A stretch of 64,000 nucleotides of DNA from Owenia fusiformis (lineage: Eukaryota > Annelida > Polychaeta > Sabellida > Oweniidae), in contig CAIIXF020000001.1 in the NCBI GenBank assembly GCA_903813345.2, positions 24,665,915 through 24,729,914 of the forward strand, in the 5' to 3' direction. Below the pieces are notes generated by a model, which saw nothing but the letters and a program-made list of their open reading frames with translations, had not been told where the DNA came from and did no database searches. This document shows, one piece after another, positions 12,150 to 26,400 of the stretch. Numbering within the stretch: position 1 is the first letter of the stretch; each line of letters opens with the position of its first letter. The translations under genes and the position numbers were made by a program.

Positions 12150-12579
12150 TAACGTCTCGTGATAGAATTAAACTTAAGATGGAATGTATTTGAATGGTGA
12201 CAGGTCATCTCAACCCCAAGTCGCAAGTCATGGTCCAACTCAACCCCAAGTCAAGTCAACCCCAGTAAAACTCAACCCCAAGTCAACTCAACCCTGTAAA
12301 ACTCAACCCCAGTAAAACTCAACCCAATAATTTAAGTCATTCATTTCTAAAAATCTAGCATTTTGCATGATGCTTTGAATAGAAAATTGTAAAAGTATTA
12401 AAAAAAACGGTTAAGCACAAGAATAATTCGTCAAGTTGTCACTATTATTTAATTTAAGACATCTTTTGAAATCAAATTTTAGATAATTAAGAAATAATGA
12501 ACAATGTAATATAACTTTTTATTTATATGGACATGCATTAACAAAATCATTAACATTACTAATTAATAGACTGAGAGCA

Positions 12580-12755
12580 TATAGGCGTAGCCAGGAGGGG
12601 TGCGCACACACCCTCTCCCCAATTTTGAAGGAAGTTGCATCATTTTTTGTCAAAACATATCTTTTTGGATCGCTTGTGCCACGATCGGCACCCCCTGACT
12701 GAAAACCTGATTTTTGGGCGATCGCATCCCTCCTGACTGAAAGCTGCCTATGCCC
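12580..12755. repeat. Third copy of the CGCACCCC interspersed repeat
   Basis: Carries GGCGTAGCCAGGAGGGGTGC at its left and GCACCCCCTGACTGAAAA and GCGATCGCATCCC to the right, as in the copies near 7738 and 9552. It lies between the arms of the 12196-13783 element. The 110-codon minus-strand frame over this region is explained by the repeat. Confidence 0.5.
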
Positions 12756-12867
12756 TTGGAAAGCAATGGTCATGTTCCAGTTTTCCAAATAATCACGAGT
12801 GTCAACCTCATAAGACAAAACAAATGTAGCAAGATTGATAAAACGACCCATATTTTAATCCTATTAG

Positions 12868-13498
12868 TGTTACGCGGTATATGGCATACATTCATGGTTG
12901 CGCGGTATTCGTGATACGGGTGGATATGCCATACTCACCTGCGGTATATGGCATATTCCGCAGGTGAGTATGCGATATTCCGCAGTGAATATGCGATACA
13001 TTGATTTCAGTGAATACCAGATACTCACCTGCAGAATATGTCATACTCATTTGCGGGATATGCCATATACCGCAGGTGAATATGACATATACCGCAGGTG
13101 AAAACGTGATACAGAAAGCCTTGATTTGATTGGTTCCGAAAATCGACTCTAAATGTAAAACGACGCTGGATTACCAATATAGTCAGTGCGTCGAGTACTA
13201 ATATATGAATCCTGGTTTGATTGAGAAAGTTTATTACGCGAGATTGGTGACTGATACTTCTGCTAAGTTAATATATTCGATACACAGTACTGTTGATTCA
13301 GTAATCATTATAACAATTTATAACGTTTTACTTGTTCGTTCAATCGATGCAATTGACAATTGCGTACTTCCGTATCGCGTTTTCATTGGTTAGTATGTAT
13401 GCCATATACCGCAGGTGAATCTGTCATGCACCGCAAGTGAATATGCCATATTCGTTGCGGAATATGACATATTTTTGTATCGTGTTTACCGCGTAACA
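12868..13498. mobile_element. 631-bp MITE with 12-bp ends and 5-bp target duplication
   Basis: Starts TGTTACGCGGTA and ends with its reverse complement TACCGCGTAACA. ATTAG lies directly outside both ends (12863-12867 and 13499-13503). Subterminal regions at 12870-13110 and 13395-13480 are packed with variants of CCGCAGGTGAATATGCCATA, a roughly 20-bp word repeated in both orientations. The AT-rich middle has only short frames, so the element is non-autonomous. It interrupts the 12196-13783 element and is therefore the younger insertion. Confidence 0.8.
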
Positions 13499-13791
13499 AT
13501 TAGTACCATGTTGACATTTTTGAGATAAACTCATTATTAACTATAATCTAAAAAGGCAGTAGTCTAAGAATGAAAATGACAAACTGAATAATCAGATTTT
13601 TTTATAATATATAATAAACTTTCTTATAAGTTTATCAATATATAGAAATATAGGGGTTGAGTTTTACTGGGGTTGATTTTCACAGGGTTGAGTTGACTTG
13701 AGTTGAGCTTTACTGGGGTTGAGTTGACTTGGGGTTGAGTTTTACTGGGTTGAGTTGACTTGGGATTGAGATGACCAGGAAGCATTTGAAT

Positions 13792-14408
13792 TAGAGCAAA
13801 TATAGGCCTGACTCATTTTAGCAATTATTCAGTCCAATAAGTAGATTTTTTACAATACAAGTATAGGTTTGAAATTTGAATTATTAGAATAATTACAACC
13901 AATTTAACCGTGTTAGGTTTGCAAATTATCGAATATTTTAAAAAGGATTAAGCTACAAACTACTGGCAACGAAAATGACCAAACCTTGAAAAATCTGACA
14001 ATTACGATAATATTAAAATTCAAAAGGGAAACATCAAAATTTTCACTGCAGTGCTGATAAACTGTGTGGTAATATAAATGTTTCACAACTTAATATATGT
14101 CACAATTCAGAATGGGATAAATTATTCTTCATCGTATTATTGTTGGACTTTTTCAATAACAATACACGCATTTGTTTAAGGAATATTTTGAAAGTCCTCT
14201 TATCTTCCTGAATCGTCTTCCAAATCTTTCACTTTAGAGGTTGATCAATTAGGGTATCGTGTGTCTGATTTTAGGGAAAACTGATTACTGGTTCTATTGT
14301 CGAAACACGATCAAGGCAATCACAATTTCATTTCATTTTGTCATTTATGTTATGCTTATTAGAAATGGGAAGTTTCAATATTTTTACAATTTTGAAATTT
14401 ATTTTCAG
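13792..14408 (+). other. Intron sequence before the first giant exon
   Basis: AT-rich DNA ending in TTTTGAAATTTATTTTCAG at 14408, a usable splice acceptor. The exon that follows enters with two bases of a split codon, so an upstream exon with a phase-1 end must exist. I found none in this window: there is no EGF-type exon at the spacing (1048 bp) seen before the other two giant exons. Confidence 0.6.
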
Positions 14409-17400
14409 AGACCAATGTTACAACAACCGGCATTACTATCCTTGAATCAACTAGGGTCTCAGAGGATGTCATCACAACTACAGATGCAAGTGGTACCACC
14501 AATTCACAGGCGATCGCTTCTACTACTGATATACAGGACAATGTCACTATCACAAATCCTAACATTGCAACCACTGAATCTGTTGACGCCACCAACAATG
14601 ATGAACCACTTGGTACTAACACCAGTGCCGGGAGCACATTGGATTCAAATAGAAATGTAACAGAGACTACTGATACAAACGTCAGTGTAACAGATACTGT
14701 TAATACAACCGTTAGTGCTATAGACACTGTTGATACAACCGTTAGTGTCACAGACATTGTTGATACAACGGTTAGTGTCACAGACACTGTTGATACAACC
14801 GTTAGTGTAACAGACACTGTTGACACAACTGCTAGTGTAACTGATAGTGTTGATACAACAGTTAGCGTATCAGACACTGTAGACACAACATTAAGTGTAA
14901 CGGAATCTACTGACTCAACTGTTAGTTTAACAAGCAATATTGGTTCAACTATCAATTCTGGGATTGTATCGGGTACAACCACACAAGATGTATTAGCAAA
15001 CGATATAGATACACCAAAGGTCACATTGAGTTACATTACAACTTGGCAATCTCCCACATTGGATATAACTACTAATGATGGTCAAACTTCTGTTACTATC
15101 AATAGTGACTCCACAATGAGTACTAATTATTACACCAATAGTGCAGCTACTGTGAATACAGAAATTGGTGCTAGCCCCGCTACAAATTCAATATCAGACT
15201 CAACCACTCTATCAGATATGTCAACGAAATCTATTTACGACCCTACAGATCCCATGGGGCCAACAGATGATACAACAAGTTCACTTAGATTAGAGGATAT
15301 AACAGCAACCACGGAGAGTATAAATGAAAATATTAGGACTACAACAATAGATGTAAGTACAGATTACACAACAGTTGAGGTAAGTCCAAGTAGTAGTAGT
15401 ACAAGTAGATTAAATACATTAATTTCAGATGAGGTAGCTACGGGAACAACCACAGATGCAATGACAATAGGTGCAATATCCTCCACAGTAACAAAACATT
15501 TAACTTCTGATAATGACGGTGTAACTCAATCGTCTAATGTCAACTCAAATGCCAAAGCTACAAACACAGTGGATGGGACTACTACTGCTGAGGCCACAAC
15601 AACAGCGGGCGGTACTCTTACTGCTGATTCTAAAACAACAACGGCGTTACTTGATGATAAAACAACACTGTCTTATACAAGCATTGCCAAAGTTTCAACA
15701 ACAGTGGCAACAACTGCTGATGTTACAACAACAGTAGCTGAAACAACGATAGTGGCTGACGCAAAAAGGGGAGGTAATACAGTAGCTGATGCTACAACTA
15801 CAATACCAGATACAACTACAGCTGATGCTACAACAACAGTTGCTAATGCAACAACGGCTGATGTTACAACAGCAGTAGCTGACACAACTACTGTGGCTGA
15901 CTCAACTACGGCAGATAATACAGCAGCTGATGCTACAATTACAGTGGCTGACACACATACTGCTGATGCTACAACAGCAGTTGCTGATGCAATAACGGCT
16001 AATGTTACAACAACAGTTGCTGAGATGAAGACAGTTGCTGACACAACTACAGCAGATACTACAGCAGCTGATGCTACAACTAAAAGAGCTGACACAACTA
16101 CAGCTGATGCTACAAAAATAGTTGCTGATGCAACAACGGCTGATGTTACAAAAACAGTTGCTGACACAACTACGGTGGCTGACGCAGCTACGGCAGATAC
16201 AACAGCAGCTGATGCTACAAGTACAGTGGCTGATACAACTACAGCTGATGCTACAACAACAGTTGCTGATGCAACAACGGCTGATGTTACAACAACAGTA
16301 GCTGACACAACTACAGTGGCTGACGCAACTACGGCAGATACTACAGCTGCTGATGCTACAACTACAGTGGCTGACACAACTACAGCTGATGCTACAACAA
16401 CAGTTGCTGATGCAACAACGGCAGATGTTGCAACAACAGTTGCTGACACAAGTACAGTCGCTGACGCAACTACGTCTGATACTACAGCAGCTGATGCTAC
16501 AAGTTCAGTGAATGACACAACTACAGCGGATGCTACAATAACAGTTGCTGATGCAACAACGGCTGATGTTACAACAACAGTAGCTTCCACAACTACCGTG
16601 GCTGACGCAACTACGGCAGATACTACAGCAGCTGATGCTACAACTACAGTGGCTGACACAACTACAGCTGATGCTACAACAACAGTTGCTGATGCAACAA
16701 CGGCTGATGTTACAACAACAGTTGCTGACACAACTACAGTGGCTGACACAACTACGGCAGATACTACAGCAGCTGATGCTACAACTACAGAGGCTGACAC
16801 AACTATAGCTGATGCTACAACAACAGTTGCTGATGCAACAACGGCTTATGTTACAACAACAATTGCTGACACAACTACAGTGGCTGACGCAACCACGGCA
16901 GATACTACAGCAGCTGATGCTACAAGTACAGTGGCTGACACAACTACAGCTGTTGCTACAATAACAGTTGCTGATGCAACAACGGCTGATGTTACAACAA
17001 TAGTAGCTGACACAACTACAGTGGCTGATGCAACTACGGCAGATGCTACAACAACAGTTGCTGATGCAACAACGGCTGATGTTACAACAACAATTGCTGA
17101 CACAACTACAGTGGCTGACGCAACCACGGCAGATACTACAGCAGCTGATGCTACAACTACAGTGGCTGACACAACTACAGCTGTTGCTACAATAACAATT
17201 GCTGATGCAACAACGGCTGATGTTACAACAACAGTAGCTGAAACAACTACAGTGGCTGACGCAACTACGGCAGATACTACAGCAGCTGATGCTACAACTA
17301 CAGTGGCTGACACAACTATAGCTGATGCTACAACAACAGTTGCTGATGCAACAACGGCTGATGTTACAACACCAGTTGCTGACATAACTACAGTGGCTGA

Positions 17401-20400
17401 CGCAACTAAGGCAGATACTACAGCAGCTGATGCTACAACAACAGAGGCTGATTCAACTACAGCTGATGCTACAACAACAGTTGCTGATGCAACAACGGCT
17501 GATGTAACAACAACAGTAGCTGACACAACTACAGTGGCTGACACAACTACGGCAGATACTACAGCAGCTGATGTTACAAGTACAGTGGCTGACACAACTG
17601 CTACAACAACAGTTGCTGATGCAACAACGGCTGATGTTACAACAACAGTAGCTGACACAACTACAGTGGCTGACGCAACTACTGCAGATACTACAGCATC
17701 TGATGCTACAACTACAGTGGCTGACACAACAGCAACTGATGCTACAACAACAGTTGCTGATGCAACAACGGCTGATGTTACAACAACAGTAGCTGACACA
17801 ACTACAGTGGCTGACGCAACTACGGCAGATACTACAGCAGCTGATTCTACAACTACAGTGGCTGACACAACTACAGCTGATGCTACAACAACAGTTGCTG
17901 ATGCAACAACGGCTGATGTTACAACAACAGTTGCTGACACAACTGCAGTGGCTGACACAACTACGGCAGATACTACAGCAGCTGATGCAACAACTACAGA
18001 GGCTGACACAACTATAACTGATGCTACAACAATAGTTGCTGATGCAACAACGGCTGATGTTACAACAACAATTGCTGACACAACTACAGTGGCTGACGCA
18101 ACTACGGCAGATACTACAGCAGCTGATGCTACAACTACAGAGGCTGACACAACTACAGCTGATGCTACAACAACAGTTGCTGATGCAACAACGGCTGATG
18201 TTACAACAACAGTAGCTGACACAATTACAGTGGCTGACGCAACTACGGCAGATACTATAGCAGCTGATGCTACAAGTACAGTGGCTGACACAACTACAGC
18301 TGATGCTACAACAACAGTTGCTGATGCAACAACGGCTGATGTTACAACAACAGTTGCTGACACAACTGCAGTGGCTGACACAACTACGGCAGATACTACA
18401 GCAGCTGATGCTAAAACTACAGAGGCTGACACAACTATAACTGATGCTACAACAACAGTTGCTGACGCAACTACGGCAGATACTACAGCAGCTGATGCTA
18501 CAACTACAGTGGCTGACACAACTACAGCTGATGCTACAACAACAGTTGCTGATGCAACAACGGCTGATGTTACAGCAACAGTTGCTGACACAACTACAGT
18601 GGCTGATGCAACTATGGCAGATACTACAGCAGCTGATGCTACAACTACAGTGGCTGACACAACTACAACTGATGCTACAACAACAGTTGCTGATGCAACA
18701 ACAGCTGATGTTACAACAACAGTAGCTGACACAACTACAATGGCTGATGCAGCTACGGCAGATACTACAACAGCTGATGCTACAACTTCAGTGGCTGACA
18801 CAGCTATAGCTGACGATACAACAACAGTTGCTGATGCAACAACGGCTGATGTTACAACAACACTAGCTGACACAACTACAGTGGCTGACGCAACCAATGC
18901 AGATACTACACCAGCTGATGCTACAACTACAGTGGCTGACACAACAGCAGCTGATGCTACAACAACAGTTGCTGATGCAACAACGGCTGATGTTACAACA
19001 ACAGTAGCTGACACAGCTACAATGGCTGACGCAACTACGGCAGATACTACAGCAGCTGATTCTACAACTACAGTGGCTGACACAACTACAGCTGATGCTA
19101 CAATAACAGTTGCTGATGCAACAACGGCTGATGTTACAACAACAGTTGCTGACACAACTACAGCGGCTGACGCAACTACGGCAGATACTACAGCAGCTGA
19201 TGCTACAACTACAGAGGCTGACACAACTATAACTGATGCTACAACAACAGTTGCTGATGCAACAACGGCTGATGTTACAACAACAATTGCTGACACAACT
19301 ACAGTGGCTGACACAACTACGGCAGATACTACAGCAGCTGATGCTACAACAACAGTTGCTGATGCAACAACAGCTGATGTTACAACAACAGTAGCTGACA
19401 CAATTACAGTGGCTGACGCAACTACAGTGGCTGACGCAACTGCGGCAGAAACTACAGCAGCTGATGCTACAAGTGAAGTGGCTGACACCACTACAGCTGA
19501 TGCTACAACAACAGTTGCTGATGCAACAACAGCTGATGTTACAACAACAGTTTTTGACACAACTACAGTGGCTGACGCAACTAAGGCAGATACTACAGCA
19601 GCTGATTCTACAACTACAGTGGCTGACACAACTACAGCTGATGCTACAACAACAGTTGCTGATGCAACAACGGCTGATGTTACAACAACAGTTGCTGACA
19701 CAACTGCAGTGGCTGACACAACTACGGCAGATACTACAGCAGCTGATGCTAAAACTACAGTGGCTGACACAACTATAACTGATGCTACAACAATAGTTGC
19801 AGATGCAACAACGGCTGATGTTACAACAACAATTGCTGACACAACTACAGTGGCTGACGCAACTACGGCAGATACTACAGCAGCTGATGCTACAAGTACA
19901 GTGGCTGACACAACTAAAGCTGATGCTACAACAACAGTTGCTGATGCAACAACGGCTGATGTTACAACAACAGTAGCTGACACAATTACAGTGGCTGACG
20001 CAACTACGGCAGATACTATAGCAGCTGATGCTACAAGTACAGTGGCTGACACAACTACAGCTGATGTTACAACAACAGTTGCTGATGCAACAACGGCTGA
20101 TGTTACAACAACAGTAGCTGACACAACAACAGGTGCTGACGCAACTACGGCAGATACTACAGCAGCTGATGCTACAACTACAGTGGCTGACACAACTACA
20201 GCTGATGCTACAACAACAGTTGCTGATGCAACAACGGCTGATGTTACAGCAACAGTTGCTGACACAACTACAGTGGCTGATGCAACTATGGCAGATACTA
20301 CAGCAGCTGATGCTACAACTACAGAGGCTGACACAACTACAGCTGATGCTACAACAACAGTTGCTAATGCAACAACGGTTGATGTTACAACAACAGTAGC

Positions 20401-23400
20401 TGACACAACTACAGTGGCTGACGCAACTGCGGCAGATACTACACCAGCTGATGCTACAAGTGAAGTGGCTGACATAACTACAGCTGATGCTACAACAACA
20501 GTTGCTGATGCAACAACGGCTGATGTTACAACAACAGTAGCTGAGACATCTACAGTGGCTGACGCAACTGCGGCAGATACTGCAGCAGCTGATGCTACAA
20601 CTACAGTGGCTGACACAACTACAGCTGATGCTACAACAACAGTTGCTGATGCAACAACAGCTGATGTTACAACAACAGTTTTTGACACAACTACAGTGGC
20701 TGACGCAACTAAGGCAGATACTGCAGCAGCTGATGCTACAAGTACAGTGGCTGACACAAGTACAGCTGATGCTACAACAACAGTTGCTGATGCAACAACG
20801 GCTGATGTTACAACAACAGTAGCTGACACAACTACAATGGCTGACGCAGCTACGGCAGATACTACAACAGCTGATGCTACAACTTCAGTTGCTGACACAG
20901 CTATAGCTGACGATACAACAACAGTTGCTGATGCAACAACGGCTGATGTTACAACAACACTAGCTGACACAACTACAGTGGCTGACGCAACCACGGCAGA
21001 TACTACACCAGCTGATGCTACAACTACAGTGGCTGACACAACAGCAGCTGATGCTACAACAACAGTTACTGATGCAACAACGGCTGATGTTACAACAACA
21101 GTAGCTGACACAGCTACAATGGCTGACGCAACTACGGCAGATACTACAGCAGCTGATTCTACAAATACAGTGGCTGACACAACTACAGCTGATGATACAA
21201 CAACAGTTGCTGATGCAACAACAGCTGATGTTACAACAACAGTTTTTGACACAACTACAGTGGCTGACGCAACTAAGGCAGATACTGCAGCAGCTGATGC
21301 TACAACTACAGTGGTTGACACAACTACAGCTGATGCTACAACAACAGTTGCTGATGCAACAACAGCTGATGTTACAACAACAGTTTTTGACACAACTACA
21401 GTGGCTGACGCAACTAAGGCAGATACTGCAGCAGCTGATGCTACAAGTACAGTGGCTGACACAAGTACAGCTGATGCTACAACAACAGTTGCTGATGCAA
21501 CAACGGCTGATGTTACAACAACAGTAGCTGACACAACTACAATGGCTGACGCAGCTACGGCAGATACTACAACAGCTGATGCTACAACTTCAGTTGCTGA
21601 CACAGCTATAGCTGACGATACAACAACAGTTGCTGATGCAACAACGGCTGATGTTACAACAACACTAGCTGACACAACTACAGTGGCTGACGCAACCACG
21701 GCAGATACTACACCAGCTGATGCTACAACTACAGTGGCTGACACAACAGCAGCTGATGCTACAACAACAGTTACTGATGCAACAACGGCTGATGTTACAA
21801 CAACAGTAGCTGACACAGCTACAATGGCTGACGCAACTACGGCAGATACTACAGCAGCTGATTCTACAAATACAGTGGCTGACACAACTACAGCTGATGC
21901 TACAACAACAGTTGCTGATGCAACAACAGCTGATGTTACAACAACAGTTTTTGACACAACTACAGTGGCTGACGCAACTAAGGCAGATACTGCAGCAGCT
22001 GATGCTACAAGTACAGTGGCTGACACAACTACAGCTGATGCTACAACAACAGTTGCTGATGCAACAACAGCTGATGTTACAACAACAGTAGCTGACACAA
22101 CTACAATGGCTGACGCAGCTACGGCAGATACTACAACAGCTGATGCTACAACTACAGTGGCTGACACATCTACAGCTGATGCTACAACAACAGTTGCTAA
22201 TGCAACAACGGTTGGTGTTACAACAACAGTAGCTGACACAACTACAGTGGCTGATGCAACTGCGGTAGATACTACAGCAGCTGATGCTACAAGTGAAGTG
22301 GCTGACACAACTACAGCTGATGCTACAACAACAGTTGCTGATGCAACAACAGCTGATGTTACAACAACAGTAGCTGACACAACTACAATGGCTGACGCAG
22401 CTACGGCAGATACTACAACAGCTGATGCTACAACTTCAGTGGCTGACACAGCTATAGCTGACGATACAACAACAGTTGCTGATGCAACAATGGCTGATGT
22501 TACAACAACAGTTGCTGACACAACTACAGTGGCTGACACAACTACGGCAGATACTACAGCAGCTGATGCTACAAGTACAGTGGCTGACACAACTACAGCT
22601 GATGCTACAACAACAGTTGCTGATGCAACAACGGCTGATGTTACAACAACAGTAGCTGACACAACTACAATGGCTGATGCAGCTACGGCAGATACTACAA
22701 CAGCTGATGCTACAACTTCAGTGGCTGACACAGCTACAGCTGATGCTACAACAACAGTTGCTGATGCAACAACAGCTGATGTTACAACAACAGTTTTTGA
22801 CACAACTACAGTGGCTGACGCAACTAAGGCAGATACTGCAGCAGCTGATACTACAAGTACAGTGGCTGACACAACTACAGCTGATGCTACAACAACAGTT
22901 GCTGATGCAACAACAGCTGATGTTACAACAACAGTAGCTGACACAACTACAATGGCTGACGCAGCTACGGCAGATACTACAACAGCTGATGCTACAACTA
23001 CAGTGGCTGACACAACTACAGCTGATGTTACAACAACAGTTGCTAATGCAACAACGGTTGGTGTTACAACAACAGTAGCTGACACAACTACAGTGGCTGA
23101 TGCAACTGCGGTAGATACTACAGCAGCTGATGCTACAAGTGAAGTGGCTGACACAACTACAGCTGATGCTACAACAACAGTTGCTGATGCAACAACAGCT
23201 GATGTTACAACAACAGTAGCTGACACAACTACAATGGCTGACGCAGCTACGGCAGATACTACAACAGCTGATGCTACAACTTCAGTGGCTGACACAGCTA
23301 TAGCTGACGATACAACAACAGTTGCTGATGCAACAACGGCTGATGTTACAACAACAGTTGCTGACACAACTACAGTGGCTGACACAACTACGGCAGATAC

Positions 23401-26400
23401 TACAGCAGCTGATGCTACAAGTACAGTGGCTGACACAACTACAGCTGATGCTACAACAACAGTTGCTGATGCAACAACGGCTGATGTTACAACAACAGTA
23501 GCTGACACAACTACAATGGCTGATGCAGCTACGGCAGATACTACAACAGCTGATGCTACAACTTCAGTGGCTGACACAGCTATAGCTGACGATACAACAA
23601 CAGTTGCTGATGCAACAACGGCTGATGTTGCAAGAACACTAGCTGACACAACTACAGTGTCTGACGCAACTACGGCTGATGCTTTAACAACAGTTGCTGA
23701 TGCAACAACAGCTGATGTTACTTCAACAGTTGCTAACACAACTACAGTGGCTGACGCAACTATGGCAGATACTACAGCAGCTGATGCTACAACTACAGAA
23801 GCTGACACAACTATAGCTGATGCTACAACAACAGTTGCTGATGCAACAACGGCTGATGTTACAACAACAATAGCTGACACAACTGCAGTGGCTGACGCAA
23901 CTAGGGCAGATACTACAGCAGCTGATGCTACAACTACAGAGGCTGACACAACTACAGCTGATGCTACAACAACAGTTGCTGATGCAACAACGGCTGATGT
24001 TACAACAACAGTAGCTGACACAACTACAGTGGCTGACGCAACTACGGCAGATACTACAGCAGCTGATGCTACAAGTGAAGTGGCTGACAAAACTACAGCT
24101 GATGCTACTACAATAGTTGCTGATGCAACAACGGCTGATGTTACAACAACAGTAGCTGACACAACTACAGTGGCTGACGCAACTTCGGCAGATACTACAG
24201 CAGCTGATGCTACAACTACAGTGGCTGACACAACTACAGCTGATGCTACAACAACAGTTGCTGATGCAACAACAGCTGATGTTACAACAACAGTTGCTGA
24301 CACAACTACAGTGGCTGACGCAACTACGGCAGATACTGCAGAAGCTGATGCTACAACTACAGAGGCTGACACACCTACAGCTGATGCTACAACAACAGTT
24401 GCTGATGCAACAACAGCTGTTGTTACAACAACAGTTGCTGACACAACTACAGTGGCTGACGCAACTACGGCAAATACTGCAGCAGCTGATGCTACAACTA
24501 CAGAGGCTGAAACACCTACAGCTGATGCTACAACAACAGTTGCTGATGCAACAACGGCTGTTGTTACAACAACAGTTGCTGACACAACTACAGTGGCTGA
24601 CACAACTGCGGCAGATACTACAGCAGCTGATGCTACAAGTACAGTGGCTGACACAACGGCAGCTGATGCTACAACAACAGTTTCGGATTCAACAACGGCT
24701 GATGTTACATCAACAGTTGCAGACACAACTACAGTGGCTGACGCAACTACAGCAGATAATATAGCAGCTGATGCTACAAGTACAGTGGCTGACACAACTA
24801 CAGCTGATGCTACAACAACAGTTGCTGATGCAACTACAGTGGCTGACGCAACTACGGCAGATACTGCAGCAGCTGATGCTACAACTACAGAGGCTGACAC
24901 ACCTACAGCTGATGCTACAACAACAGTTGCTAATGCAACAACAGCTGTTGTTACAACAACAGTTGCTGACACAACTACAGTGGCTGACACAACTGCGGCA
25001 GATACTACAGCAGCTGATGTTACAAGTACAGTGGCTGACACAACGGCAGCTGATGCTACAACAGCAGTTGCTGATGCAACAACAGCTGATGTTACAACAA
25101 CAGTTGCTGACACAACTACAGTGGCTGACGCAACTACGGCTGATACTACAGCAGCTGATGCTACAACTACAGTGGCTGACACAACTACAGCTGATGCTAC
25201 AACAACAGTTAATGATTCAACAAAGGCTGATTTTACAACAACAATTTCTGACACAACTACAGTGGCTGACGCAACTACGGCAGATACTACACCAGCTGTT
25301 GCTACAAGTACAGTGGCTGACACAACTACAGCTGATGCTACAACAACAGTTGCTGATGTAACAACAGATGATGTTACAACAACAGTTGCTGATACAAATA
25401 CAGTGGCTGATACAACTACGGCAGATACTACAGCATCTGATGCTACAACTTCAGTGGCTGACACAACTACAGCTGATGCTATAGCAACAGTTGCTGATGC
25501 AACAAAGGCTGATGTTACAACAACAGTTGCTGACCCAACTACAGTGGCTGACGCAACTACGGCAGATACTACAGCAGCTGATGCTACAACTACAGAAGCT
25601 GACACAACTATAGCTGATGCAACAACGGCTGATGTTACAACAACAATAGCTGACAAAACTGCAGTGGCTGACGCAACTACGGCAGATACTACAGTTGCTG
25701 ATGTAACAACGGCTGATGTTGCAACAACAGTAGCTGACACAACAACAGTGGCTGACGCAACTACGGGAGATACTACAGCAGCTGATGCTACAACTACAGT
25801 GGCTGACACAACTAGAGCTGATGCTACAACAACAATTGCTGATGCAACATCGGCTGATGTTACAACAACAGTTGCTGACACAAATGCAGTGGCTGACGCA
25901 ACTAGGGCAGATACTACAGCAGCTGATGCTACAACTACAGTGGCTGAAACAATAACACATGGTGATACAACAGCAGTTGCTGATGCAAATACACCTGATT
26001 CTACAGCAACTGATGCTTTAACTACAATGGCTGACACAACTACAGCTGGTGCTACAACAACATTTGCTAGTGCAACAATGGCTGATGTTACAACAACAGT
26101 AGCTGATACAACTACAGTGGCTGATGCAACTACGGCAGATACTTCAAGAACAAGTGCTGATTCAACAACGACTGATGTTATATCAACACTAGCTGACACA
26201 GCTACAGTGGCTTACGCAACTACTGCAGATATTTTAGCAGCGGATGATAGAACTGCAGTGGTTGACACAACTACAGCTGATGCTATAACAACGGTTTCTG
26301 ATGCAACAACGGCTGATGTTACAACAACCGTGGCTGACGCAACTACAGTGGTTGTCACAACTACGGCAGATGCCACAGCAGCTGATGCTACAACTGGAGT

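Larger units (their letters stand above)
12196..13783. mobile_element. 1.59-kb inverted-repeat element with 8-bp target duplication
   Basis: Arms at about 12203-12335 and 13640-13775 are inverted copies built from short words such as CTCAACCCCAAGTC and CCCAGTAAAACTCAA. The outer word GGTCATCTCAA is matched by TTGAGATGACC. ATTTGAAT occurs immediately outside both ends (12188-12195 and 13784-13791), which fits an 8-bp target duplication of the hAT type. No transposase frame is present. The interior also contains a copy of the CGCACCCC repeat (about 12580-12755) and a complete 631-bp element. Removing that insertion and its duplicated 5 bp leaves about 952 bp. Confidence 0.65.

Noticed and set aside
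12519-12851. 110-codon minus-strand frame
   Set aside because: It overlaps the CGCACCCC interspersed repeat also seen near 7738 and 9552. There is no domain or splice context.
14639-14641. Met codon at 14639 as the gene start
   Set aside because: The same frame is open upstream to a good AG acceptor at 14408 with Ser/Thr-rich, sequon-containing sequence, and no signal peptide follows the Met.
24207-25361. Gln/Leu-rich plus-strand frames, up to 196 codons
   Set aside because: These are the +1 frame of the repeat unit. They are repeatedly closed by stops and occur wherever the unit occurs.
25451-25960. Cys/Ser-rich minus-strand frame
   Set aside because: Third-frame shadow of the repeat (TGT and AGC from the complement of ACA and GCT). 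It is not a real Cys-rich protein.
16846-26199. 3,117-codon minus-strand open frame
   Set aside because: It mirrors the plus-strand repeat tract, ends where the unit becomes irregular, and has no splice sites or domains. The plus frame is tied to SEA and EGF exons in phase.
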